DNA of 41,536 nucleotides from an uncultured Bacteroidota bacterium (GTDB lineage: Bacteria; Bacteroidota; Bacteroidia; Flavobacteriales_F; PHOS-HE28). The position numbers were made by a program, and so were the translations under genes. The stretch is taken from contig CADEDY010000031.1 in assembly GCA_902826215.1 (NCBI GenBank), positions 1 through 41,536 on the forward strand. Reading direction: 5' to 3'. Below are positions 6,658 to 14,984 of this stretch, in pieces. The notes below the pieces were generated by a model, which was not told the DNA's origin, ran no database searches, and was given only the letters and a program-made list of their open reading frames with translations. Positions within the stretch are counted from its first letter, which is position 1. Each line of letters opens with the position of its first letter.

Positions 6658-7677
6658 ATGCCTGCACGTGCGTGGTGGACCATCATTTGCTTACTGATCG
6701 CGGGGTGTTTGCTCTTCTTGCTCCATCTCTGCATCGGGCCTGTGCGCATCGCCGTGCCCGACGTGTTCGCCGCACTGTTCGGATCTGCTGAGAATACGAG
6801 CACATCCTTGATCGTCCGGTCCGTGCGACTGCCGGAAGCAATTACTGCGGCCCTTGCTGGCAGCGGGTTGGCGGCTTGCGGGCTGCTGATGCAGACCTTG
6901 TTCCGCAACCCGTTGGCCGGCCCTTCGGTCCTGGGTTTGAGTTCGGGTGCCAGTTTGGGCGTTGCCTTGCTGATGCTCGCTGTTCCGATCGGTGGTCTCT
7001 CCGCGCTGGCCGGCGTGATCAGCCTAAGCGTCGGGGCCTTCGTTGGCTCGATGGCGGTGCTCGGTCTGATCATGTTGGCCGACCGACGCATGGGCGACGG
7101 TGTGGCCTTGTTGATCGTCGGCCTGATGATCGGCTATCTGTGCTCTGCGCTGATCAGTGTGTTCCAGGTCTCCAGCAGTGCGGGTGCTTTGCGCGGTTTC
7201 GTGCTTTGGGGCATGGGCTCGTTCACCGGTGTGACGCCGGATCGTTTGGCATGGCTCGCAGGACCGGTCGTATTGGGGCTGATCGGCTCACTCTGGTTGG
7301 TGAAGCCGTTGAATGCATTGATGCTCGGTGAGGCCTATGCGGCGAGTTCGGGTGTTGCGGTTCAGCCTACGCGGCGATGGATCATGTGGATCACCGGACT
7401 GCTCGCGAGTACGGTAACGGCGTTCTGCGGTCCCATCGCATTTCTTGGTCTGGCAACGCCGCATGTTGCGCGCGGCCTTTGTCGCAGCAGTGATCACACC
7501 GTGCTGATGCCCGTCACGCTGCTCTGCGGGGCGGTGTTGGCGCTCTTTTGCGACCTGCTCATCAAGCTACCCGGTGTGGGTGCAGGCATACCCTTGAATG
7601 CGGTGACATCGCTGTTGGGTGCGCCCGTGGTGGCGTGGGTGTTGTGGAGCGGTAAACGTTGGGCACGTTCCACATGA
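6658..7677 (+). CDS. FecCD-family ABC importer permease (iron siderophore/heme/cobalamin)
   Basis: A 339-residue inner-membrane permease with about ten helices and family motifs in the expected order: VRLPEAITAALAGSGLAACG, NPLAGPSVLGLSSGASLG, and near the end GPIAFLGLATPHVAR. FecCD/BtuC permeases form the membrane channel of type II importers for ferric siderophores, heme or vitamin B12. The gene overlaps the ATPase gene by ATGA, giving a two-gene operon. No substrate-binding protein or TonB-dependent receptor lies in the window, so the substrate cannot be chosen. The binding protein must be encoded elsewhere. Confidence 0.9.
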   Translation: MPARAWWTIICLLIAGCLLFLLHLCIGPVRIAVPDVFAALFGSAENTSTSLIVRSVRLPEAITAALAGSGLAACGLLMQTLFRNPLAGPSVLGLSSGASLGVALLMLAVPIGGLSALAGVISLSVGAFVGSMAVLGLIMLADRRMGDGVALLIVGLMIGYLCSALISVFQVSSSAGALRGFVLWGMGSFTGVTPDRLAWLAGPVVLGLIGSLWLVKPLNALMLGEAYAASSGVAVQPTRRWIMWITGLLASTVTAFCGPIAFLGLATPHVARGLCRSSDHTVLMPVTLLCGAVLALFCDLLIKLPGVGAGIPLNAVTSLLGAPVVAWVLWSGKRWARST

Positions 7678-8438
7678 AGGGGCTGCTTTCCACCACGGAC
7701 CTGGCTGTCGGCTTCGGAAAGAAGCGATCCATCGAACACATCGACCTGCAATTGAATGCGGGTGAACTGGTGGCGCTGATCGGTGTGAACGGTTCCGGAA
7801 AGTCCACCTTGTTGCACACGCTTTCAGGTCTACTACCACCACTGGCTGGGACCGTTCACTTACAAGATGATCCGATCGATGCCTTGCGGGCTGATCAACG
7901 GGCGCGGCAGATGGCACTTGTGCTTACCGGTCGCCCTCAGGTGGGCCTGCTGGATGTGCGCACCCTTGTGGGCCTCGGCCGACAACCGTGGACCGGACAC
8001 TTTGGTCGACTTTCAAGTGAGGATCGCGAGCGGATCGAAGAAGCCATGCGTGCAACGGATACCCTGCGCTTCGCGGATCGACACATCGGGCAATTGAGCG
8101 ATGGCGAGGCACAGCGGGTCATGATCGCACGTGCACTTGCTCAGAACACACCGATCATCCTCTTGGACGAGCCGATGGCGTTCCTCGATCTCGTGAACCG
8201 GATCCTGGTCTTTCGATCGCTTCGTGACCTCGCGCACGCAAGCGGCAAAACGATCCTGCTTTCCACCCATGATCTGCAGACGGCCTTGGATCTCTGTGAT
8301 CGCTTCTTCGTGGTCCACGATAGAACGCTTTGGACCGGAACCGCAGCAGAGGCAAGGTCAGGGAACATCCTCAAAGAGGCCTTCCGGATCGATGGGGTCG
8401 AATTCGATCCGAACACAGGAGCTTTTCGATCCCGCTGA
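7674..8438 (+). CDS. ABC importer ATPase (FecE/BtuD-like)
   Basis: A 254-residue cytoplasmic ATP-binding subunit that powers the FecCD permease. Walker A is GVNGSGKST, the signature is LSDGEAQRVMIARAL (a variant of LSGGQ), Walker B is IILLDEP and the switch His is in LLSTHD. The ATG overlapping the permease stop was chosen over a start five codons upstream. Length is normal for FecE, HmuV and BtuD. A strong hairpin follows directly and ends the operon. Confidence 0.92.
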   Translation: MKGLLSTTDLAVGFGKKRSIEHIDLQLNAGELVALIGVNGSGKSTLLHTLSGLLPPLAGTVHLQDDPIDALRADQRARQMALVLTGRPQVGLLDVRTLVGLGRQPWTGHFGRLSSEDRERIEEAMRATDTLRFADRHIGQLSDGEAQRVMIARALAQNTPIILLDEPMAFLDLVNRILVFRSLRDLAHASGKTILLSTHDLQTALDLCDRFFVVHDRTLWTGTAAEARSGNILKEAFRIDGVEFDPNTGAFRSR

Positions 8439-8441
8439 ACG

Positions 8442-8474
8442 AAAAAGCCCCCCGGATGACCGGAGGGCTTTGTT
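8442..8474. terminator. Bidirectional intrinsic terminator between the ABC ATPase and mscL
   Basis: Stem arms AAAGCCCCCCGG and CCGGAGGGCTTT (one mismatch) enclose the loop ATGA. A run of A lies on the left and T-rich sequence on the right, so it can stop transcripts from both convergent genes. The stems begin only a few bases after the ATPase stop. Confidence 0.8.
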
Positions 8475-8491
8475 CAATCGTTCGTCGAGGT

Positions 8492-8920
8492 CTACTTCTT
8501 CAGCGCGTCGCGGATCTCCATCAGGAGCTTCTCCTCGTTGGTAGGTCCTGCTGGAGGTGGCGCAGGCTCGGCCTTCTTCATTTTGTTGATCGACTTGATC
8601 ACCATGAACATGACGAACGCTACGACGATGAATTCAATGGTAGCCGTGATGAAGCTGCCCCAAGCAACGGATACCTCTGCCACAGCAGGAGTGAGCACAG
8701 CCCCGGAAGCGTCCTTCACTTCTGCGACAGCTTGGGTGAGTACGAATTTCTTGTCATCGAAATTGACGCCACCCGTGAGCTGCCCGACGAGAGGCATCAC
8801 CATTCCTTGAATGAAGGATGTGGTGACCTTGGTGAAGGCAGCACCCATTACGAAAGCGACGGCCATATCGACGAGGTTGCCCTTCATCGCGAACTCCTTG
8901 AACTCCTTAAGCATTCCCAT
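8492..8920 (-). CDS. mscL: Large-conductance mechanosensitive channel MscL
   Basis: A 142-residue channel subunit that opens under membrane tension during osmotic downshock. The N-terminus MGMLKEFKEFAMKGN and the first helix NLVDMAVAFVMGAAFTKV are typical, as are the second helix ATIEFIVVAFVMFMVIK and the charged C-terminal helix NEEKLLMEIRDALKK. The periplasmic loop carries a repeat-like AEVKDASGAVLTPAVAEV, slightly longer than in E. coli. Homopentamer in the inner membrane. An alternative start two codons in (MLKEF) is equally possible. It stands alone and is convergent with the ABC importer. Confidence 0.95.
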   Translation of the reverse strand: MGMLKEFKEFAMKGNLVDMAVAFVMGAAFTKVTTSFIQGMVMPLVGQLTGGVNFDDKKFVLTQAVAEVKDASGAVLTPAVAEVSVAWGSFITATIEFIVVAFVMFMVIKSINKMKKAEPAPPPAGPTNEEKLLMEIRDALKK

Positions 8921-8977
8921 GTTTGTTGGTTTTGGTGTGGATTGGACGTGAATCTAGTATTTGGTCACACGCCGTCT

Positions 8978-10573
8978 TCAATTTGCGCCAAAAGTGCTCC
9001 AAGTGCGAATGCTTTCTTCCCGCTCTTTCGTCGTGTCCATGAGGCGGATGGTCACGCTTTGCGGTGACTTTTCACCTTTCTGTTCGGGGATGGGTATCAT
9101 TCTATAGGACAGTGGTTTATCCCGCTCCCGAGGTGCCAATGCAACGGGCACATCGAAACGATGGGTTTCCCCAGAGTTCCAAGTTACGCCGACCACTTCC
9201 ACGGGTAGATCATGGACGTTCGCCACAACGATACCGTCGAGTGCGGCTTGTGTATCGCGGATGTAGGCAAGCACCAAGGTCTTTGGGTGCAAGGCTTGGT
9301 CAATGACCGTGCGATCGTGCGCGATGATCAAGGTATCCAGATCGATCCGGGGAAACTCTGCGTTGACCACGGTCCGTGCTGGTTTCCATGCAGGCTGCGT
9401 TCGTTGCAGAAGGCCTTGCCACCAACCGGGAACCGAAAGGGTATCCAGGTATGCGAGGTAGGAGGCATGGATGGCGGGGTCCGCAAGGAATCGATCCGTG
9501 ATCTCCGAACCGTTCTTGTTGATCCGAAGGGCAGAGGAAAGTCCTTCAGTCATGAGCGATCCAATTGGGGCATGGTCAACGATGTGCAACGGGATGGGCA
9601 CCAGTTCTTCACTTACACTATCGACCAGAAAGCGCAGTTTCCACCACTCCAGCGCTGAACGCGTACCCAGCAGTTCACAGGTGGCGAGAAGGCGAGCGAC
9701 CTGATCGGTGTCGAATACGTCCGATGCCTGGGCTTGTCCGTTGCGAAAGGCTTCCATGCGTTTGATGGCCTTATTCGCTCTGCCGCTCAGGATGTCGCCT
9801 TCTGCAGATTGAAGGAGCAGTGGCGCTGCGAGCCATTCACCTTGACCTGGAGGTGAACTCGGGAAGATCCGTTCGGCCATCATGGCACGTGCGTCCACCA
9901 TCAAGGCATCATCGAAGCGCAGGACGGGTCCGTTGCCACGGGACCATCGGGCAAGCATCGTGCGGTCCGGTCTGCCTTGAAGCATGCACAACCCTAACGG
10001 CTTCCCATTGATCTCCACCTCCGCGATGCCGCTTTCCAGATAGGCGTTGCCTTCCTCCTGAAGTGCTGCGTGCAGTAGAATGGACCAGAGCGGTGCATCA
10101 TCGACGATGGGTAGGACATCAAAGGATTGCATCCGGAACACGGTATCTCCGGGCAAGGCCCGAACGTGCAAGGGCCAATTCCTGAATTCCCCCGGCGGAG
10201 CAAGACCCTCGCGCAACCCTAGGACCACGGGTATCTCAATGTCGCCGATGCGCACTTGCCCAGTGAACACGGCACTTCCTTTCACGGCTAGGACGTGGCT
10301 CTCGATGGCTTCTTCAGAAAGTCTGGATAAGCTGTCGAACGCGATGGGATCGAGTTGTATGCTGATCGTGGCGACCGGTGCTGGCTTCGCTCGGAACGCG
10401 TTCAGCACCGGATCGCGCAGCTTCCGGAAGCCGGGATCGATGACCTCCCGCACGAAACCTGTACGCTCAGAACGGACACCAAGAAAGAAGACCAGACCGA
10501 TGAGGACCAAGGCGGCCAATTGCTGCAGCCAAGGCCGCAACCGCTCACCGTGGTGCTTCCACTTCGAGAACAT
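8978..10573 (-). CDS. CotH-kinase-like membrane-anchored protein (divergent)
   Basis: A 531-residue protein with an N-terminal membrane anchor (about residues 18-37, LAALVLIGLVFFLGV) and a large extracytoplasmic part. Residues about 185-215 (ESGIAEVEINGKPLGLCMLQG) resemble the CotH region in which a short loop reads NGxYxGxYxLxE. Residues about 300-340 (DTDQVARLLATCELLG through LVPIPLHIVDHAPIG) resemble the later CotH part, where an Asp in PxxxDxD contributes to catalysis. Here the acidic residues appear changed, so phosphotransfer activity is doubtful. It follows the DUF6265 lipoprotein gene after two bases, probably in one operon. The family assignment is by motif resemblance only. Confidence 0.55.
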   Translation of the reverse strand: MFSKWKHHGERLRPWLQQLAALVLIGLVFFLGVRSERTGFVREVIDPGFRKLRDPVLNAFRAKPAPVATISIQLDPIAFDSLSRLSEEAIESHVLAVKGSAVFTGQVRIGDIEIPVVLGLREGLAPPGEFRNWPLHVRALPGDTVFRMQSFDVLPIVDDAPLWSILLHAALQEEGNAYLESGIAEVEINGKPLGLCMLQGRPDRTMLARWSRGNGPVLRFDDALMVDARAMMAERIFPSSPPGQGEWLAAPLLLQSAEGDILSGRANKAIKRMEAFRNGQAQASDVFDTDQVARLLATCELLGTRSALEWWKLRFLVDSVSEELVPIPLHIVDHAPIGSLMTEGLSSALRINKNGSEITDRFLADPAIHASYLAYLDTLSVPGWWQGLLQRTQPAWKPARTVVNAEFPRIDLDTLIIAHDRTVIDQALHPKTLVLAYIRDTQAALDGIVVANVHDLPVEVVGVTWNSGETHRFDVPVALAPRERDKPLSYRMIPIPEQKGEKSPQSVTIRLMDTTKEREESIRTWSTFGAN

Positions 10574-10575
10574 CG

Positions 10576-11097
10576 CTATTCAACCATGCTCCGTGAGCCC
10601 TTGCGCACGAAGTCGTAACGGTCGATCACGAACTTGCCTTTGCTCGTGCCGGAAACCGACACCTTCCAAGCATCGGGACCGATTGGCGCGTATACGATGC
10701 GCTGCGGAAAATCGTGTGCAGGGTTGGTGAAGACCAAACTATCGGTGCCGTGTTCCAGTGCGAAGAGCACGGCCTGGCCATTGTTCTGGCCGCCCACAGT
10801 GGCTGCGTAGTGCAACTTGCCTTCGATGTTCAAGATGCCGAGGTGTTCGATGAAGACCGTATCCAAGCCCGAAAGCACGAAGCCCAAGCCAGCCATGGAT
10901 CCATCTTTCGCGCGCTCCCAGTGTTCGTTGAAGACCGTACGGCCACTGTCCTGCACGTCGGACCATTCTCCGAGCAGTGCATTCAGGTCCACTTCATGGG
11001 AAGCGGCTATGGGTGCTGGGATCCGGTCGGTCTCTGATGACGATTCCGTGGAACAGGCGGCTAAGAAACAGAGTGGAAGCAGGGGCAGGCGTTTCAT
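10576..11097 (-). CDS. DUF6265-type lipoprotein
   Basis: A 173-residue protein starting MKRLPLLPLCFLAACSTES, a clear lipoprotein signal with lipobox LAAC. The body has the pattern of the DUF6265 lipocalin-like domain: LLGEWSDVQ, FNEHWERAKDGSMAGLGFVL, and NPAHDFPQRIVY near the end. No function is established for the family. It is cotranscribed with the CotH-like gene downstream. Confidence 0.75.
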   Translation of the reverse strand: MKRLPLLPLCFLAACSTESSSETDRIPAPIAASHEVDLNALLGEWSDVQDSGRTVFNEHWERAKDGSMAGLGFVLSGLDTVFIEHLGILNIEGKLHYAATVGGQNNGQAVLFALEHGTDSLVFTNPAHDFPQRIVYAPIGPDAWKVSVSGTSKGKFVIDRYDFVRKGSRSMVE

Positions 11098-11106
11098 GCT
11101 TCCAAA

Positions 11107-11529
11107 TTAACTCGCTTGCACTTTGGCAATGGCCGCTCGCACTGTTTCCGGAATGCGCACCTTGTGGCCGTTCGCATAATCGTACATCACTTGCACGCTC
11201 GTGCCTTTCGCGATGAGGCGCTCCGATCCGTCGGTGATGGTGTATGTCATCGTGAAACTGGTGTTGCCGATCGCTGTGCAACCCGTTCGGACAGTGAGCA
11301 ATGCGGGCCATTCCACGGGTCGTTCAAAATCGCAGGTCGTACTGGCCAGGATCACGCCGATGTTCTGTTCGGCATGCGACTTCAGCACGCCGATGCGCTC
11401 CAAATAGTACATGCGCACGTTCTCGAAGTAGCGGAAATAGACCACGTTGTTCAGGTGACCGAACGCATCCTGTTCGCCCCAAGCAAGTGGGATCTCGATG
11501 GAGAGAACGAGCGGATCAATGGCGCTCAC
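11107..11529 (-). CDS. Acyl-CoA thioesterase, YbgC/4HBT hotdog family
   Basis: A 140-residue single hotdog domain. IPLAWGEQDAFGHLNNVVYFRYFENVR carries the family pattern WxxxDxxGHxNNxxY, with the catalytic Asp and the conserved HxNN. It would hydrolyse acyl-CoA thioesters in the cytoplasm; chain preference cannot be told. The start is GTG and overlaps the stop of the DUF349 gene (GTGA), so the pair is translationally coupled. Confidence 0.85.
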   Translation of the reverse strand: MSAIDPLVLSIEIPLAWGEQDAFGHLNNVVYFRYFENVRMYYLERIGVLKSHAEQNIGVILASTTCDFERPVEWPALLTVRTGCTAIGNTSFTMTYTITDGSERLIAKGTSVQVMYDYANGHKVRIPETVRAAIAKVQAS

Positions 11530-13280
11530 TTCAGTTCCTTGAGCATTTCGCGGTGCTGACCCTTGAGACGTTCCACATCTCGGCCGAGCTTCTCGATCTT
11601 CTTCTCCATGTCCTTTTTCATCGCTTCGCCGCTGGCGCTCTTGAAGTTGAACATGCCCATGCTGCGCTCCATGGTGCGCATCTCACCTTCGAGTTCTTCG
11701 ATCTTGCGCTTGATGAAACGGCTCTCCTTTTCGAGCTGGAACTTGCCATCCGGTCCGCTCTTCAGGTCGTCCATGCGGTCCTGGAACTGCATGCGCCGAC
11801 GTTCTTCGCCCTCCATCTTCAGCTGGCCGTAGTGCTTGTCCAATGCTGCTCGGTAGCGCTCACTGAACGCGTCGTACAACTTGGGCGAAACACGGCCGGA
11901 ATCCATCCAACGTGCCGAAAAGGACTTGAGCGTGTCGATGTCCTTGTTCCGCTCGCCGGTCGGCGTGAATCCTTCGATCTCCGCCAGCAGTGCTTCCTTC
12001 GCTTGGGCGTTCACGGCTTGCTCCGCATCCAACTTCTCGAAGGTCGCTTTGCGCGACTGGAAGAAGCCGTCGCAGGCCTCACGGAATTTGTTCCACAATC
12101 GGTTCTCATCGCGTGGGCCGGCACTGCCCGCTTCTTTCCATTGCTGTTGCAGGTGCTTCAACCGATCGGCGGTGTTGCGCCATTCGGTGCTGTCCTTCAG
12201 CTTCACGGCTTCATCCAACAGCGCTTGCTTCTTGTCACGCACCGCTTTGAACTGGTCCTTCAATTGGTCGAAGAAGTCCTTCTTGGCATCGAAGAACACG
12301 TTGCACGCCGTCCGGAATTCCTTCCAGATCCGTTCGTTGTCCTTCTTCGTGGCGAATCCGATGGATTTCCAAGCGTTCTGCAGTTCGATGACCTGATCGG
12401 TGAGCGTTTTCCATTCCTTGGAGGTGGTGGCGCTGAGCTCTGCGGTCAGGGTGTTCACCTTTTCGATCAGGGCCTGCTTGGCCTGTAAGTTGGCCTCATG
12501 CTCGGTGCGGCGTGCCTTGTAGTATTCGTGGATCTTGTCGTAGATGATCCGTGTGGCGGTGGAGAACCGGTCACGCAAGGCTTCCCATTCTTCCCGGACC
12601 ACAGGCCCTATCTGGTGCCATTTCTCCTGGTAGTCGCGCACGGCGTGCTCCAACTCCTTCACATTGTCCTTTTGGGAAAGGCTCTCCACATCACTGATCA
12701 AGGCTTGTTTCAAGGCCGTGTTCTTCCGCAGGTCGTGGTCCCGCAGTTCCTTGTAGATGCGGATGTGGTAGAAGAACTCATCGCGTAGGTGGGAGTAATC
12801 GTTCTGCAGATCGCGGTACGTCTGCTGGGGCACAGGACCGATGGTCTTCCATTGCTCCTGCAATTCCGCAAAGCGATTGAAGGCCGTGCCGATGTTCTCC
12901 TCGCCTGATATCAGCGTCTTCAGCTCGTCCATGATCGCCTTCTTGGCGGCCAGGTTATCGGCTTCCTCCTTCGCTTTCTTGCGGCGGATGTCGTTGACGC
13001 GCTGGTTGAAGGCGTCAAGCAGTTGTTTGAAACGCTTGTCCTCTTCATCCGCCAATGGCGCGGATTCCATGGCGATGGGTGCCGTTTCCGAAGTCCCGCT
13101 GGAGTGTTCAAGGACCTCGCCGTCGACGCCTACTGATTCGGCAACGTGCTGCTCTTGCAGCGATGCGACCAATGCTTCGTAAGTTTCCTTGATCCCTTCC
13201 ACCGCTTCCGATGCGGCTTCCACATCTTCCAGTACGACGGTCGCTTCAAGTTGAGCGATCAATTCCGATTTCGTTGCCAT
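11526..13280 (-). CDS. DUF349 repeat, coiled-coil protein
   Basis: A 584-residue cytoplasmic protein. After an acidic N-terminus of about 80 residues come four to five DUF349 modules. Each has a tryptophan-rich helix pattern such as EQWKTIGPVPQQTYRDL, EKWHQIGPVVREEWEAL, NAWKSIGFATKKDNERIW and QQWKEAGSAGPRDENRLW. The last 80 residues are a coiled coil (EKESRFIKRKIEELEGEMR). DUF349 proteins are widespread in Bacteroidota and their role is unsettled. Promoter TATCTTTG lies about 35 bases upstream. The thioesterase gene is coupled downstream. Confidence 0.9.
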   Translation of the reverse strand: MATKSELIAQLEATVVLEDVEAASEAVEGIKETYEALVASLQEQHVAESVGVDGEVLEHSSGTSETAPIAMESAPLADEEDKRFKQLLDAFNQRVNDIRRKKAKEEADNLAAKKAIMDELKTLISGEENIGTAFNRFAELQEQWKTIGPVPQQTYRDLQNDYSHLRDEFFYHIRIYKELRDHDLRKNTALKQALISDVESLSQKDNVKELEHAVRDYQEKWHQIGPVVREEWEALRDRFSTATRIIYDKIHEYYKARRTEHEANLQAKQALIEKVNTLTAELSATTSKEWKTLTDQVIELQNAWKSIGFATKKDNERIWKEFRTACNVFFDAKKDFFDQLKDQFKAVRDKKQALLDEAVKLKDSTEWRNTADRLKHLQQQWKEAGSAGPRDENRLWNKFREACDGFFQSRKATFEKLDAEQAVNAQAKEALLAEIEGFTPTGERNKDIDTLKSFSARWMDSGRVSPKLYDAFSERYRAALDKHYGQLKMEGEERRRMQFQDRMDDLKSGPDGKFQLEKESRFIKRKIEELEGEMRTMERSMGMFNFKSASGEAMKKDMEKKIEKLGRDVERLKGQHREMLKELK

Positions 13281-13314
13281 GCCTACAAGGATGGCCTATG
13301 CTCGACCATCCGTC

Positions 13315-13322
13315 CAAAGATA
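13315..13322 (-). promoter_or_regulatory. -7 element TATCTTTG of the DUF349 operon
   Basis: Minus-strand TATCTTTG, an exact TAnnTTTG match, lies about 35 bases upstream of the DUF349 start and just downstream of the SpoIIE-type gene. It gives one of the longer leaders in this window. Confidence 0.5.
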
Positions 13323-13351
13323 GGAGGCTGGTTGGAACCGGATGTTATGGG

Positions 13352-14815
13352 CTAAACGGCAAGGCCGAGCATGCACACATCGTCCATCTGTTCCAAGGGG
13401 CCTTTCCATTCCAGGAATGCCCGCTCGATCACAAGGGCCTGTTCCTTCAAGGGAAGGTGCTTGTTCTGTAGGATGAGGTCGTGCAAACGGGTCGTCATGA
13501 AGCGCTTCCGCTCCGGGCCACCGAACTGGTCCACATAGCCATCACTGAATAGATAGATACGGTCCCCGGGCAAATAGGCCAAGCGGTGTGAGGTGAACTT
13601 GCGGTCTTCGTGATGGTGCCCACCACCTACCGGACGGCGATCGCCATTGATGACGCTGAGTTGCTCCTGATGCAGCCAATAGAGGGGACGGAAGGCTCCC
13701 GCAAAGAGGATCTCATTGGCTTTGCGGTCCACCCGACACAGGGCCACGTCCATGCCATCACCGGCACCGCGTTGCTTGCCTTTCTGGTTCAGCGCAGCCA
13801 CCATGCGCGTGTGCAGGATGCTCAGGATCTCCGCAGGATCCTTGTCCGCATGTTGGGGTACCACCTCGTTCAGCAGGGAGCAGCCGATCGCAGCCATCAT
13901 CGCGCCCGGTAGGCCATGTCCGGTGCAATCGGCAGCAGCTACGTAGCAGGTATCCGCATCGATCCGGTACACCCAATGGAAGTCGCCGCTGACCAGATCC
14001 TTGGGGCGGTCGATGATGAACGATTCGGCGAACAATTCGTCGTAGACCAAGGCCGAGGGCACCAATGCGCGCTGGATCTTCGCCGCGTACTCCATGCCGT
14101 CCGTCATGTCCTCGTTGCGGGCTTTGATCCGTTGATGGTCCTCCGCGTCGGCGCTCAACCACCCTCCCACGTACCGGAAAAGAAGGAACCCGATCAAGCC
14201 GAAGACCGCCAAGGCGATCCCGATGTTGCGCAGCAGAGAGGACCGGGCAGCGGTGGAGGCCATGTCCGGTGCATGTCGCGCTACGACCATACCCATGACC
14301 TTCCCTGAAGGTTCACGAATGGGTTCAAAGGCGATCAGCTCCGGTCCACCTTCGGTAGTGCGTGTGGTATGTCCTGCTGTGCCGTAGTTCGCAAGCATGA
14401 TCTCGGCATCTGCATCCCATGGGAATCGGAAATGGGGTTCCTCTGCGGAGGTGACGATCACCTGCAACTCGTGTTTCACGGTGTCGTGCACCAGGATCTC
14501 CAAGGGCAATTCCAGTTCATTGCGAACGGCGGAACGGCTGAGCCGCTCATGAAGCACGTAGTACCAGGCGTCCTGGGTGTTCTTGATCACCAAGCCTCGG
14601 GCATCGTAGCGCTCCAGCAAGGAACGAATATGTCCGGCGGGGATCTGCTCTGAAAGGGTTGCCGTGATGCTTTGAAGCTGGGCCAAGCCTTGGGACTGCC
14701 GTGCCTTTTGCTCCCCTTGATGGACGAAAGCAATGACGGCGATGCACAATACGAACAGGGCCGCGTAGACGGCGAGGAGGACCTTGTGCTTGGTGTGCTG
14801 TGGAAGGATATTCAC
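13352..14815 (-). CDS. Membrane-bound SpoIIE/PP2C-type serine phosphatase with extracytoplasmic sensor
   Basis: A 487-residue signalling protein. Helix 1 is about residues 11-30 and helix 2 about 195-215, with roughly 160 periplasmic residues between them that probably sense a signal. A linker helix (HQRIKARNEDMTDGMEYAAKIQRAL) leads into the SpoIIE domain: LVSGDFHWVY, VAAADCTGHGLPGAMMAAIG and YLFSDGYVDQFGG hold the metal-binding aspartates. Such phosphatases control anti-sigma-antagonist or other partner-switch proteins, or have regulator functions in Bacteroidota. No partner kinase is adjacent. The start is GTG. Confidence 0.88.
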   Translation of the reverse strand: MNILPQHTKHKVLLAVYAALFVLCIAVIAFVHQGEQKARQSQGLAQLQSITATLSEQIPAGHIRSLLERYDARGLVIKNTQDAWYYVLHERLSRSAVRNELELPLEILVHDTVKHELQVIVTSAEEPHFRFPWDADAEIMLANYGTAGHTTRTTEGGPELIAFEPIREPSGKVMGMVVARHAPDMASTAARSSLLRNIGIALAVFGLIGFLLFRYVGGWLSADAEDHQRIKARNEDMTDGMEYAAKIQRALVPSALVYDELFAESFIIDRPKDLVSGDFHWVYRIDADTCYVAAADCTGHGLPGAMMAAIGCSLLNEVVPQHADKDPAEILSILHTRMVAALNQKGKQRGAGDGMDVALCRVDRKANEILFAGAFRPLYWLHQEQLSVINGDRRPVGGGHHHEDRKFTSHRLAYLPGDRIYLFSDGYVDQFGGPERKRFMTTRLHDLILQNKHLPLKEQALVIERAFLEWKGPLEQMDDVCMLGLAV

Positions 14816-14907
14816 GCGGTGCTTGCCGGGTATCGGTTCCGGCGTGCGTTCCTACGTGGTTTCGTGCCTGTTTGTTCCCTGTTCAGGACGTGGACACCAG
14901 GTAGAAT

Positions 14908-14933
14908 GCAGTTGGCAGTAGGCAGATGGCAGT
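14908..14933. repeat. Short direct repeat of the GGCAGT word
   Basis: Three copies of (T/A)GGCAGT spaced by 6-8 bases lie between pruA and the phosphatase gene. This word repeat recurs as an intergenic repeat in Bacteroidota genomes in my general knowledge; only one short copy is here. The rest of the 169-base gap (14816-14984) shows nothing else I can support. Confidence 0.4.
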
Positions 14934-14984
14934 CCAGAGGTATGCGTGCTCTCCAACCGACAACGAGTTATTGCAGGCTGCTTT

